Under the pieces are notes generated by a model that searched no databases, was not told where the DNA came from, and saw only the letters and a list, made by a program, of their open reading frames with translations. Made by a program: the position numbers and the translations under genes. This document shows, piece after piece, positions 52,090-60,762 of a stretch of 64,000 nt of DNA. Source of the DNA: Haloarchaeobius amylolyticus (GTDB lineage Archaea > Halobacteriota > Halobacteria > Halobacteriales > Natrialbaceae); assembly GCF_026616195.1 (NCBI RefSeq), contig NZ_JANHDH010000001.1, forward strand, positions 1,116,001 to 1,180,000. The letters are read 5' to 3'. Each line of letters opens with the position of its first letter. Position 1 is the stretch's first letter.

Positions 52090-52953
52090 ATGACGACCGC
52101 CCGCGTCACGCTGCCGCGGCGGCTGTTCGCCGCCTCGCTCGTGACGCTCCTCCTGACGGCCGTCGCGGCCGGTGTTGGCCTGCTCGTGCCGACGCTCTAC
52201 CGCGACGCCGACCCGCTGCTCCCGCAACTGTACGGGCAGGACCTCCTGACGCTCTCGGTCGCGGTCCCCGCGCTCGCCCTGACGCTGTGTCTGGCGAGCC
52301 GCGGGTCGCGCCGGGCCTACGTGGCCTGGCTCGGCGTCACGGGCTACCTGCTGTACACCTACGCATCCTACGCGGTCATGACGGCGTTCAACCCGCTCTA
52401 TCTCGTCTACGTCGCGCTGTTCGGCCTGACGCTGTTCACGCTCGTCGCCGGGCTCGTCCGGCTGGACCCGGCCGTCCTCCGCCGGCAGGTCGGCGACGGC
52501 CCGGTCCGGGCGGCAATCGCCTACCAGCTCGTCGTGGCGCTGCTGGTCGGCGTCCTCTGGCTGGCCGACGTGGTGCCCGCGAGCCTCTCGGGGACCACCC
52601 CGGCGGCCATCGAGAACACGGGACTGGTCACGCCCGTCATCCAGTCGCTCGACCTCGCGGTGCTCCTGCCCGCGTTCGCGCTCTCGGCGTACTGGCTGTG
52701 GCAGGGCCGCGCCTGGGGGTACGCCTTCACCGCCGTCCTGCTCGTGAAGGCGACGACGCTCGGGCTCGCGGTCCTGACGATGGTCGCCGTGATGCTCCGG
52801 GACGGGCAGGCGGTCCCGGCGCCACAGATCGTCATCTTCGGCGTCCTGAGCGTCGCGGGACTGCTCGTGACCGGCTGGTTCATCCGCGCCATCGGCCGGG
52901 ACGCCGAGGCCGACCGAGCCGCGACGGTGACCGCAGGCGCAGGCGGGGACTGA
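52090..52953 (+). CDS. Multi-pass membrane protein, function unknown
   Basis: A 287-residue protein with seven or eight hydrophobic helices and few charged residues. Recognisable stretches: FAASLVTLLLTAVAAGVGLL, GYLLYTYASYAVMTAFNPLY, and a late IVIFGVLSVAGLLVTGWFIR. I cannot assign it to a family. It starts 4 bases after the flavodoxin stop, so both are likely one transcript. The short soluble tail is Arg/Asp/Ala-rich. Confidence 0.8.
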   Translation: MTTARVTLPRRLFAASLVTLLLTAVAAGVGLLVPTLYRDADPLLPQLYGQDLLTLSVAVPALALTLCLASRGSRRAYVAWLGVTGYLLYTYASYAVMTAFNPLYLVYVALFGLTLFTLVAGLVRLDPAVLRRQVGDGPVRAAIAYQLVVALLVGVLWLADVVPASLSGTTPAAIENTGLVTPVIQSLDLAVLLPAFALSAYWLWQGRAWGYAFTAVLLVKATTLGLAVLTMVAVMLRDGQAVPAPQIVIFGVLSVAGLLVTGWFIRAIGRDAEADRAATVTAGAGGD

Positions 52954-53025
52954 CACGCGTCGGCCACTGAGCCCGCGGTAACGTCCCCGAGACGACCTTT
53001 TGCCTGCTCGCGCCGTACACAGCCC

Positions 53026-53865
53026 ATGAGAGACCTCTCGGAGACCGTCGCACTCGTCACGGGGGCGAGTCGCGGCGTCGGGCGAGGCATCGCGGTGGAA
53101 CTCGGCACGGCAGGCGCGACAGTGTACGTCACCGGTCGGAGCGTCGACGACGACACCACCGAGGGCGTGCCCGGCACCGTGACGGAGACGGCGGAACTCG
53201 TCACCGAGGCCGGCGGCGAGGGCATCGCGGTCGCGTGCGACCACACCGACGACGAGCAGGTCGCGGCGCTGGTCGACCGCATCGAGGACGAGCATGGCCG
53301 GCTCGACCTCCTCGTCAACAACGTCTGGGGCGGCTACGAGGGCCACGACGAGACCTTCGGGTTCCCGTTCTGGAAGCAGCCCATCGACCGCTGGGACCGG
53401 ATGTTCGACGCCGGCGTCCGGGCGCACTTCACGACCAGCCGGCTCGTGGCACCGATGATGCGCGCCCAGCAGGGAGGCCTCATCGTCGGTATCTCGGCCG
53501 GTGACGGCGAGAAGTTCCGCGGCAGTGTCCCGTACGACACCGCGAAGACCGCGGTCGACCGCCTCCACCAGGGGATGGCGTACGAACTCGAACCGGACGG
53601 GGTGACCTCGCTGGTGGTCTACCCTGGGTTCACCCGGACCGAGCGCGTGGTCGCCGCGTTCGAGTCGGTCGGCGACGACCTCCCCGAGAGCGCGCACTCG
53701 CCGGAGTTCGTCGGCCGGGCGGTCGTCGCGCTCGCGGCTGACGAGGACGTGTTCACGAGGACCGGTGGCATCTTCAAGGTCGGCGACCTCGCCCGCGAGT
53801 ACGACTTCACCGACACCGACGGGAGCCAGCCGGAACCGTACGACCTGCCGACAGATCCGGTCTGA
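53026..53865 (+). CDS. SDR family oxidoreductase
   Basis: A 279-residue short-chain dehydrogenase. TGASRGVG at 13-20; NNVWGGYEGHDETFGFPFW replaces the usual NNAG plus active loop; the Tyr-x-x-x-Lys pair is in VPYDTAKTAVDRL. The insertion of about 15 residues after the NNxW motif (FPFWKQPIDRWDRMFD) is a known feature of one SDR subgroup, as I remember it in dehydrogenase/reductase 1-like proteins. A TATA-like TTTTGC lies about 28 bases upstream. Substrate is unknown. Confidence 0.9.
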   Translation: MRDLSETVALVTGASRGVGRGIAVELGTAGATVYVTGRSVDDDTTEGVPGTVTETAELVTEAGGEGIAVACDHTDDEQVAALVDRIEDEHGRLDLLVNNVWGGYEGHDETFGFPFWKQPIDRWDRMFDAGVRAHFTTSRLVAPMMRAQQGGLIVGISAGDGEKFRGSVPYDTAKTAVDRLHQGMAYELEPDGVTSLVVYPGFTRTERVVAAFESVGDDLPESAHSPEFVGRAVVALAADEDVFTRTGGIFKVGDLAREYDFTDTDGSQPEPYDLPTDPV

Positions 53866-53967
53866 GCCGGTGGACCGCCACCGCGGTCGCCTTCGGCGGC
53901 GCCACGGGCGTCCCACGTCTCGGGAATCCGACGAACGCTTTTGTCTCCAGCAGTGCTACCATTCCTC

Positions 53968-54423
53968 ATGGAAGACATCCGTTCCGTACAGATGGACGAC
54001 GAGACGCGAAACGAGTTCCTCGGACGGGGCGGGACAGGCGTCATCTCGCTGTCGACCGACGCCGACCAGGCGCCGTACTCCATCCCCGTCTCGTACGGCT
54101 TCGACGCCGAGGAGGAGACGTTCTACTTCCGGCTGGCGTTCGGGGCCGACAGCACGAAGGCTGACCTGCTCGACCGGGACACCCACGTCTCGTTCGTCAC
54201 CTTCGAGCAGACCGGTGAGGGCTGGAAGAGCGTCGTCGCCCGCGGCCAGCTCGCGTCGATAACCGAGGGCGCGGTCGGCACCGAGATACTCGACCGGATG
54301 CGCCACATCCACATCCCGCTGGTCGACACCTTCGACCGCGACCCACAGGAGCTGAGCTTCGAGTTCTACCGGATGCAGCCGTACGACCTCGCCGGGAAGC
54401 AGGAAGCACACACCGAGAGCTGA
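53968..54423 (+). CDS. Pyridoxamine 5'-phosphate oxidase family (FMN-binding split barrel) protein
   Basis: A 151-residue protein: MEDIRSVQMDDETRNEFLGR then GTGVISLSTDADQAPYSIPV and SYGFDAEEETFYFRLAFG, the start of a split-barrel flavin/F420-type fold. STKADLLDRDTHVSFVTFEQ continues the barrel. Such proteins bind FMN, heme or F420 and act as small reductases; the cofactor cannot be read. A TATA-like CTTTTGTC is about 28 bases before the ATG at 53968. Confidence 0.88.
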   Translation: MEDIRSVQMDDETRNEFLGRGGTGVISLSTDADQAPYSIPVSYGFDAEEETFYFRLAFGADSTKADLLDRDTHVSFVTFEQTGEGWKSVVARGQLASITEGAVGTEILDRMRHIHIPLVDTFDRDPQELSFEFYRMQPYDLAGKQEAHTES

Positions 54424-54502
54424 GCGGTTCCGGGGGGACGTGAGCCGGCCGACCCCGGCCTCGGACGGAGACGTTAAGCACCGGCGGGCGGAATCCGCCG
54501 GT

Positions 54503-55960
54503 ATGCCACTCGACACCGGCTGGGACCTCCCGGCGACGACCGCCGTGTCGTTCGACCCGCCGGCAGCAGCCATCGGTGTACACGACGCCGACGCCTTCCG
54601 CGACGCCTACGCCGACTTCTTCCGTCGCGAGCTGGCGACCGACGTCGAGCGCGACCTCGACAACGACGCGCTCCACCGCATCGCGAACCGCCTGAAGACG
54701 CTCTCGTGGCGGCCCGACTACGCCCGGTACGACCACCCGGTCGGCGCCGACGAACTGACGGCCCTCACCCGCGTCGTGCAGGCCTACGCCAGGGCTGGTG
54801 CCGACCTCCGGCCGTCGACGCGCCCGGACTACTGGGCCCACGACGCCACCCGCGAGTGGGTCGAATCGACCGTGCCGGACTGCGAGCACTGCGAGCGTCG
54901 CGACATCTCGGTCGTCTCGGGCGAGGCGACCGCGTTCCACGTCTGCGAGGGCCACCACCGCGAGGCCATGCAGCGCTTCGTCGAGGCGACGCGGACCGAG
55001 CCCGCACAGCCCGACCCCGACGAACCGTTCGACCTCGCCGAGCGCCTCGACGCCGAGGAGTTGCCGACCGCCGCGGCCCAGCGCCTCGCCGAGATCGGCG
55101 CGTACGACCCCCACATCATCCGTCCCGTCGCGGAGAGCCTGCTCCGGGCGTTCGAGTCCCAGCGCGGGGCCGTCGTCGTCTCCCGGGACTTCCTCCACCC
55201 GGTGACGACCGCGCTGACCCACCTCGGGACCATCGACGGCCGGGTCCGCGAGCGCTTCGTCGCCTCGCTCGCCGACGAGGACGCCCCCATCCGGCAGGCG
55301 AGTGCGGCCGCCATCGCCTCGCTGGCGTGGGAGCGACCCGACGCCCTGCTGTCGGTCGAGGAGGGCGTGGTCGTCCCCCGGCTCGTCACCATGCTCGACG
55401 AGGACGACCCCGACTCCCGGGCGCTGGCGCTCTCGGCGCTGCGGGAGTTCGCCCGGTCGCACCCCCACGTGGTCGACCCCTACACCAGCCGGGTGACCGA
55501 CGTGCTCGACGGTGACGCCGGGAGTCCGAGCCGGTTCCTCGCCGGTATCACGCTCGCGAACCTCACGCTCGCCTCGCCGGAACTGGGTGCCCGCCGGGCG
55601 AACCGGTTCGAGCGCCTCGCCTGCACCACCGGCCCGGAGGCACTCGCCGGACTCGCCGGGCTGTACTACCTCGACCAGGCCGGGTACGACGTGCAGGCGC
55701 CACTCCAGACCGCCGCCGAGACCGCTGAATCGGCACCAGAGCCGGTCCCGGACCCGCTTGCGGACCCGGCCGCCGGGGTCCGGTGGTACGCCGACCCGAC
55801 CCGCCACGACCGCCGGACCGTCCGGGAGGCGGTGTACGCGCTCGGCCACCTCGGCGGCCCGGGCGAACTCGACTTCGTGGACTGGGTGGACGCCTGCGCC
55901 CGCGACGACGCGCTCCGGACGGCCTGCGAGACGGCGCGGGACCGGCTGTTCGTAACCTGA
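54503..55960 (+). CDS. HEAT-repeat protein with N-terminal Cys/His cluster
   Basis: A 485-residue soluble protein starting MPLDTGWDLPATTAVSFDPP; a TATA-like ACGTTAAG about 28 bases upstream supports this leaderless start. Residues about 125-160 contain CEHCERRD ... HVCEGHH, a possible zinc site. From about 195 on there are repeated paired helices (EDAPIRQASAAAIASLAWE; DPDSRALALSALREFARSH), i.e. HEAT-like repeats, which usually form protein-binding solenoids. It lies just upstream of the GNAT array on the same strand but has its own promoter and a 69-base spacer after it. Confidence 0.82.
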   Translation: MPLDTGWDLPATTAVSFDPPAAAIGVHDADAFRDAYADFFRRELATDVERDLDNDALHRIANRLKTLSWRPDYARYDHPVGADELTALTRVVQAYARAGADLRPSTRPDYWAHDATREWVESTVPDCEHCERRDISVVSGEATAFHVCEGHHREAMQRFVEATRTEPAQPDPDEPFDLAERLDAEELPTAAAQRLAEIGAYDPHIIRPVAESLLRAFESQRGAVVVSRDFLHPVTTALTHLGTIDGRVRERFVASLADEDAPIRQASAAAIASLAWERPDALLSVEEGVVVPRLVTMLDEDDPDSRALALSALREFARSHPHVVDPYTSRVTDVLDGDAGSPSRFLAGITLANLTLASPELGARRANRFERLACTTGPEALAGLAGLYYLDQAGYDVQAPLQTAAETAESAPEPVPDPLADPAAGVRWYADPTRHDRRTVREAVYALGHLGGPGELDFVDWVDACARDDALRTACETARDRLFVT

Positions 55961-56029
55961 ACACCGGGCGAGTCAGACCGTGTCACACCCCGAGAACGCT
56001 TTTTGTACTCCCGGGCGAAGCCGCCAGCC

Positions 56030-56656
56030 ATGCACCTGTTCCCCACCGCGTTCGAGACCGAGCGTCTCCGCTACGAGCGCCTCGACGAGACCGTCGACGT
56101 GTTCGAACTCTACGACGTGATGAGCCAGGAGGGGTTCGCGGACACGGTCGAGCACATCTCGAAATCACAGCACGACACGCCGAAAGACACCTTCGACTAC
56201 CTCGCAGAGAGCGCCGAGAAGTGGGAGGAGGCCGACCGCGCGAACTGGGCGATGATCCCGAAAGCGGGCGAGGACGGGGCCGGCGAGTTCGCCGGCGTCG
56301 CGTCGCTCATCCCGCTGTGGGACCGCCGGACGGCCCGCCTCGGCGTCTGGCTCCGCGAGCCGTTCTGGGGACGCGGCTACTCGGGCGAGCGCGCCGACGC
56401 CCTCGTGGACCTCGCCTTCGACCGCCTCGACCTCGAACTCGTCGCGGCGGCCCACACCGACGAGAACGAGGCCTCGAAGCGCGCCATCGAGAAGTACGTC
56501 GACCGCTGGGGCGGCCAGTACGACGGCATCCTCCGGAACTGGGTCGTCCTCGACGACGAGCCGCGGGACCTGCATCGCTACACCATCACCCGCGAGCAGT
56601 ACGACGAGGCCGACGTGCCGGTCGGCCTGACGGTCCACGAGGACGGGTTCGAGTGA
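56030..56656 (+). CDS. GNAT N-acetyltransferase, array copy 1
   Basis: A 208-residue RimJ/RimL-type acetyltransferase. N-terminal LFPTAFETERLRYERLDE, then a variable half, and an acetyl-CoA loop PFWGRGYSGERADA at about 111-124 followed by DENEASKRAIEKYVDRWGGQ. A TATA-like GCTTTTTG (about 55998-56005) is 25-30 bases before the ATG. First of five tandem paralogues; overlaps copy 2 by one base (TGATG). It should transfer an acetyl group to an amine of a small molecule or protein N-terminus; target unknown. Confidence 0.9.
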   Translation: MHLFPTAFETERLRYERLDETVDVFELYDVMSQEGFADTVEHISKSQHDTPKDTFDYLAESAEKWEEADRANWAMIPKAGEDGAGEFAGVASLIPLWDRRTARLGVWLREPFWGRGYSGERADALVDLAFDRLDLELVAAAHTDENEASKRAIEKYVDRWGGQYDGILRNWVVLDDEPRDLHRYTITREQYDEADVPVGLTVHEDGFE

Positions 56657-57300
56657 TGAGCGACCTCTTCCCCGAGCGCTTCGAGACGGCGCGCCTGCGC
56701 TTCGAGCGTGTCGGCCTCGACACCGTCGACACCCTCGACGTCTACCCCTACTACTCCACCGAGGCGGGCATCGAGCAGGCGACCCGGTACATGACGTGGG
56801 AGCCCCACCAGGTTCCAGAAGAGACGTGGGAGTTCGTCCGGGCCGTCGGCGAGCAGGCCGAGGCCGGCGACGGGAAACTGTACGCCCTGTACCCGAAAGC
56901 CGGCGAGGACGGGACCGAGGTACCCGGCGCGGGCGAGTTCGCCGGCACCGCGGGCCTCCACCCCGACTGGGACCAGCGGAGCGTCACCTTCGGGATGTGG
57001 CTCCGCAAGCCCTTCTGGGGGCGTGGCTACTCGGGCGAACGCGCCGACGCCTTCGTCACGCTGGCGTTCGACCGCCTCGACCTCGACCTCGTGGCCGTGA
57101 CGGTACTCGACGAGAACGACCAGTCGAAACGGGCCATCGAGAAGTACGTGGGTCGGTGGGGCGGCCAGCACGACGGCTACTTCCCGAACCTCGACACCCA
57201 CGGCGACGAGCCCGCGAGCGTCCATCGCTACAGCATCACCCGCGAGCAGTACGAGGCCGCGGACGTGACGGTCGACCTGACCATCCACGACCGGCCATGA
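56656..57300 (+). CDS. GNAT N-acetyltransferase, array copy 2
   Basis: A 214-residue paralogue of copy 1. Start MSDLFPERFETARLRFERVG; the middle (YYSTEAGIEQATRYMTWEPH) differs, and the loop KPFWGRGYSGERADAFVTLA is nearly the same as its neighbours. Ends with DENDQSKRAIEKYVGRWGGQ and a YSITREQYEAADVTVDL tail. The ATG shares one base with the copy 1 stop, and its own stop overlaps copy 3 by 4 bases, so all are co-translated. A slightly longer insert (GTEVPGAGE) is found before the central strand. Confidence 0.9.
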   Translation: MSDLFPERFETARLRFERVGLDTVDTLDVYPYYSTEAGIEQATRYMTWEPHQVPEETWEFVRAVGEQAEAGDGKLYALYPKAGEDGTEVPGAGEFAGTAGLHPDWDQRSVTFGMWLRKPFWGRGYSGERADAFVTLAFDRLDLDLVAVTVLDENDQSKRAIEKYVGRWGGQHDGYFPNLDTHGDEPASVHRYSITREQYEAADVTVDLTIHDRP

Positions 57301-57953
57301 CCGACCTCTTCCCCGCACACGTCGAGACCGAGCGCCTCCGGCTCGAACGCGCCGACCGGGCGCTGGACCCCGACAGCGTGTACGAGAAGATGGGTGCGCA
57401 CCGCGAGCGTGCGGTGGCCGAGCACGAGCACCTGCACTCGAACCCGCACCAGCACCCGAAGGGCAGCGCGGACTGGCTGGCCGACGCCCGCGAGCAGTGG
57501 GAGGCCGGCGAGGCCGCCACGTGGGCCATCTTCGCCCGCGAGGACGAACCAGCGCCCGACGCCGCGGTCGTCCCCGACGACGACCAGCTGCACGTCGGCA
57601 GAGCGAGCCTGCACGTCGAGTGGGGGAAGCGCCAGGCGTTCACCGGCGTCACCATCCACCGGCCCTTCTGGGGGCGGGGCTACTCCGGTGAACGCGCCGG
57701 GGCGACCCTCGCGGTCGCCTTCGACCGCCTCGACCTCGACTACGTCTCGCCGGCGCACATGGTGGACAACGAGCAGTCGAAACGCGCCATCCGGAAGTAC
57801 GTCGACCGCTGGGGTGGCCAGCGCGACTGCCTGCTCCGGAACTGGGAGCCGACCGAGGACGGCGAGCCCGCGGACCTGGTCCGGTACACCATCAGCCAGC
57901 AGCAGTGGCGCGCGGCCGGCGGGACCCCCGACGAGGTGACCATCCGTGCCTGA
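57297..57953 (+). CDS. GNAT N-acetyltransferase, array copy 3
   Basis: A 218-residue paralogue, the most divergent in its first half: MTDLFPAHVETERLRLERAD, then a His-rich stretch (AEHEHLHSNPHQHPKG) and an acidic loop. The acetyl-CoA motif RPFWGRGYSGERAGATLAVA is kept, followed by VDNEQSKRAIRKYVDRWGGQ. Overlaps copy 2 by 4 bases and copy 4 by 8 bases. The His-rich region may bind metal; otherwise no distinct target is visible. Confidence 0.9.
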   Translation: MTDLFPAHVETERLRLERADRALDPDSVYEKMGAHRERAVAEHEHLHSNPHQHPKGSADWLADAREQWEAGEAATWAIFAREDEPAPDAAVVPDDDQLHVGRASLHVEWGKRQAFTGVTIHRPFWGRGYSGERAGATLAVAFDRLDLDYVSPAHMVDNEQSKRAIRKYVDRWGGQRDCLLRNWEPTEDGEPADLVRYTISQQQWRAAGGTPDEVTIRA

Positions 57954-58569
57954 CCGCTTCCCCGACCGCATCGAGACGGAACGCCTGAACCTCGTCCACG
58001 AGTCACCCGGGGAGACCGACGTGTTCGAGCGGTACGAGCCGATGCGTGCCGGGCACGCCGACCCGGCCGCGTTCGAGCACATCCCCATCGAGCCGTTCGA
58101 GCATCCACAGGAGGCCCGCGAGTTCCTCGCCTCGCGGACCGACCGCTGGGACGGCGGGAACGCCGGGACCTACGTCGTCCGGCCGAAGGACGGCGAGGAC
58201 GGTGCCGGGGAACCGGCGGGCGAGGCCGAACTGTTCGCCATCTGGGACCGCCGGACCGCGTACTTCACCTTCGGCCTGCGGCGACCGTTCTGGGGGCGGG
58301 GCTACTCCGGCGAGCGCGCCGACGCCTTCGTCGTCTGCACCTTCGAGCGCCTCGACCTCGGCGTGGTCTCGGTGAGCCACACCGTCGCGAACGAGAACTC
58401 GCGCCGGGCCATCGAGAGGTACGTCGATCGCTGGAACGGCCAGCGCGACGCCACCCTCCGGAACGGCCACGTCATCGACGGCGAACCACGCGACGTGGTC
58501 CAGTACAGCATCACCCGCGAGGACTACGAGGCGACCGACCACGGGCCGGACGTGACGTTCCACGGGTGA
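57946..58569 (+). CDS. GNAT N-acetyltransferase, array copy 4
   Basis: A 207-residue paralogue with a GTG start (MPDRFPDRIETERLNLVHES) that overlaps the end of copy 3 by 8 bases. Conserved loop RPFWGRGYSGERADAFVVCT, then VANENSRRAIERYVDRWNGQ. At DNA level 58288-58320 is identical over 33 bases to 58932-58964 of copy 5, including silent positions. Copies 4 and 5 overlap by 4 bases (GTGA). Confidence 0.9.
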   Translation: MPDRFPDRIETERLNLVHESPGETDVFERYEPMRAGHADPAAFEHIPIEPFEHPQEAREFLASRTDRWDGGNAGTYVVRPKDGEDGAGEPAGEAELFAIWDRRTAYFTFGLRRPFWGRGYSGERADAFVVCTFERLDLGVVSVSHTVANENSRRAIERYVDRWNGQRDATLRNGHVIDGEPRDVVQYSITREDYEATDHGPDVTFHG

Positions 58570-59195
58570 GCACGATGCCCGAGTTCTCCTGGGACGACGG
58601 CCTGTTCCCGGCCCGCATCGAGACCGACCGTCTCGTCATGACGCGCGTCGACGCCGACACCGACCCACTCGAGTTCTACCGGGCGTTCTCCCGCGAGGCC
58701 GACCCCGAGCGCGTGTTCGCGTACGTCTCGCCGACGTTCGTCTCGACGCCGAAACGCTCGCACGACCTGCTCCGGAGCTTCGCCGAGCAGGGGCGCGAGG
58801 GGACCGCCGCAGCCTACGTCCTCCGGCCGGCAGACGGTGAACCCGACGCGGGGCGCTTCGCCGGTATCGCGTCGTTCCGGCCCGTCTGGGGCCGCAAGAG
58901 TGCCGAGGTCGGCGTCATGCTCGGCACCGACTTCTGGGGGCGGGGCTACTCCGGCGAGCGCGCCGGAGCGTTCCTCGAACTCGCGTTCGACCACCTCGAC
59001 CTCGAGCTGGTCGAGGTGACGACCCGGGTCGGCAACGAGAACTCCCAGCGCGCCATCGAGCGGTACCTCGACCGCTTCGGCGGCCAGCGCGACGCAGTCG
59101 CCCGAAACGACGAGACGGATTCGCAGGGCGCTCACGACGTGTACCGCTACACGGTCTCGCGGGTGCAGTACCGACAGGAACAGCAGGAGGGATGA
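58566..59195 (+). CDS. GNAT N-acetyltransferase, array copy 5
   Basis: A 209-residue paralogue with a GTG start at 58566; an ATG at 58575 (MPEFSWDDGLFPARIETDRL) is equally possible. It has a short acidic/aromatic extension before the common FPARIETDRL segment, loop DFWGRGYSGERAGAFLELA, and VGNENSQRAIERYLDRFGGQ. The C-terminus ends in a Gln/Glu-rich tail rather than the VTVDLT-like ending of others. Last of the array; a 117-base spacer follows, then the convergent superoxide dismutase gene. Confidence 0.9.
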   Translation: MSTMPEFSWDDGLFPARIETDRLVMTRVDADTDPLEFYRAFSREADPERVFAYVSPTFVSTPKRSHDLLRSFAEQGREGTAAAYVLRPADGEPDAGRFAGIASFRPVWGRKSAEVGVMLGTDFWGRGYSGERAGAFLELAFDHLDLELVEVTTRVGNENSQRAIERYLDRFGGQRDAVARNDETDSQGAHDVYRYTVSRVQYRQEQQEG

Positions 59196-59312
59196 CAGTC
59201 CGGGACGGCGGCCGGGCGGCCAGCCGTCACGGCAGGTCGCGCGTGATGCCCACGGTCGCGCGACCGCCGCGGGGGCCCCGGAGAGCGTGCTCGGAAGGCC
59301 GAAGCCGGGGAC

Positions 59313-59915
59313 CTATTCGAAGGCGGCGACGGCGTCCTCGTAGCGACTGGCCGGCTCGCGCCAGTCGACGACCTCGAAGAACGAGTCCACGAAGTCGCCG
59401 CGGGCCGGGCCGTAGTCGTGGTAGTACGAGTGCTCCCAGACGTCGAGCGCGAGGATGGGATGAGCACCCCACAGCGCGCCCTGGTCGTGCTTGTCCACCA
59501 CGACGTTCCGGAGCTGGTTGCTGAAGGAGTCGTAGACGAGCAGCGCCCAGCCTCCGGCGTTCCCGGCGGCGGCGCGGAACTCGCCCTCCCAGGCGTCGTA
59601 GGAGCCGAAGTCGGCCTCGATGCGCGCTCGCAGGTCGCCCGCGGGCTCGTCGCCGCCCTCGGGGCTCATGTTCTGCCAGAACAGGTCGTGGAGGACGTGC
59701 CCGGAGCCGTTGTGCGTGACGTTCCGGATGGCGCCCGGGGAGTCGCCGAACTCGCCCGCGTCGCGGTTCGCGGCGAGCGTCTCCTCGGCCGAGTTCCACC
59801 CGTCGACGTAGCCCTGGTGGTGGGTGTCGTGGTGCCAGCGGAGCACCTGTTCGGAGATGTGCGGTTCGAGTGCGTCGTAATCGTACGGGAGTGGCGGCAG
59901 TTCGTAGTCGGTCAT
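59313..59915 (-). CDS. sod: Superoxide dismutase, Mn/Fe family
   Basis: A 200-residue enzyme that turns superoxide into hydrogen peroxide and oxygen. Metal ligands by family position are H28 (LRWHHDTHH), H76 (GHVLHDLFW), D158 and H162 (LALDVWEHSYYHDY). GGWALLVYDS precedes the second ligand pair. Haloarchaeal members normally use Mn. The start MTDYELPPLPYDYDALEPHI fits; a TATA-like GTATAAC lies about 30 bases upstream on the minus strand. Divergent from the membrane protein gene across a palindrome-rich spacer. Confidence 0.97.
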   Translation of the reverse strand: MTDYELPPLPYDYDALEPHISEQVLRWHHDTHHQGYVDGWNSAEETLAANRDAGEFGDSPGAIRNVTHNGSGHVLHDLFWQNMSPEGGDEPAGDLRARIEADFGSYDAWEGEFRAAAGNAGGWALLVYDSFSNQLRNVVVDKHDQGALWGAHPILALDVWEHSYYHDYGPARGDFVDSFFEVVDWREPASRYEDAVAAFE

Positions 59916-60050
59916 GCGACGTTCGAACCGAGGGGCCGGGACCTGTTATACGTAATCTGAAGCGCATTAAAGTAGAATATCCGATATGTCGTCGCCGGAC
60001 CAGACCTCGGTGGTTCGCGCCACCCACACTTGAACGGCGACCCTACGTAG

Positions 60051-60088
60051 TTTATCTTGTTTCTGATAAATGTAATCGATAGATTACA
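60051..60088. promoter_or_regulatory. Adjacent AT-rich palindromes between sod and a membrane protein gene
   Basis: TTTATC (60051-60056) and GATAAA (60065-60070) form one inverted repeat with an 8-base centre; TGTAATC (60071-60077) and GATTACA (60082-60088) form a second, perfect one with a 4-base centre, directly next to it. This AT-rich block stands out from the GC-rich surroundings and lies 57-94 bases before the + strand gene. The remaining spacer (59916-60144) holds promoters for both genes. Operators for a regulator are likely; which one is unknown. Confidence 0.5.
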
Positions 60089-60144
60089 ACGAAATCGGCG
60101 TTTACACAACGTCTTTACCGAATCGGTGCGAATCCAGAACTGTC

Positions 60145-60762
60145 ATGTCGACCGACAATAGTCTGTCCACGACCTTCGGCGACGAGGGTGCCACACTCGA
60201 CGCGACGACCGCCGCGAGGAGCGCGGTCGCCGGTGTCGGCGCCTTCCTCGCGAGCTACGTGCTCACGTTCGTCCTGTGGACCCAGTCCGAGTTACCCCAG
60301 CCCGACTCCATCGGGCAGGCGCTCGAACAGGTCATCGTCTCCGCGGTCCGCGACTCCGTGGCGACGTGGAAGGCCGCCGGGATGGTGCTGTTCAACGGCC
60401 ACTTCGTCCAGCTCTCCTACGAGGGCCAGCTCTCCAGCGGGTCGTTCAACCTCATCGACCTCGCCGGTGGCGGCCTCGTCCAGCTGACCTACGTCGTGGT
60501 CCCCCTGGCGCTGGTGGTAGCCGGCTTCCTCGCGGCGCGCACGGGTGGCGTGACCGCCGACCTCGCCGACTCGGCCGTCGCCGGCGCGCTCGTCGCGGTG
60601 GGCTACCTCGTGGTCGCGGCCATCGGCTCGCTCGTGTTCTCGGCCTCCGGCGACGGGAGTTCCCTGTCGGTCCCGCTGGTGAACGCGGTCGTCGTCGCGG
60701 GCGTCGTCTACCCCGTCATCTGCGGTGGCCTCGGCGGCGTCGTCGCGCACCTGGCCGACTGA
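60145..60762 (+). CDS. Multi-pass membrane protein, function unknown
   Basis: A 205-residue protein with a short soluble N-terminus (STTFGDEGATLDATTAAR) and four or five hydrophobic helices (AGVGAFLASYVLTFVLW; YVVVPLALVVAGFLAAR; ALVAVGYLVVAAIGSLVF; VVAGVVYPVICGGLGGVVA). An amphipathic segment (VRDSVATWKAAGMVLFNGHF) lies between helices 1 and 2. I do not recognise the family with confidence. TATA-like CTTTACC is about 32 bases upstream. Ends right against the convergent GNAT gene. Confidence 0.78.
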   Translation: MSTDNSLSTTFGDEGATLDATTAARSAVAGVGAFLASYVLTFVLWTQSELPQPDSIGQALEQVIVSAVRDSVATWKAAGMVLFNGHFVQLSYEGQLSSGSFNLIDLAGGGLVQLTYVVVPLALVVAGFLAARTGGVTADLADSAVAGALVAVGYLVVAAIGSLVFSASGDGSSLSVPLVNAVVVAGVVYPVICGGLGGVVAHLAD

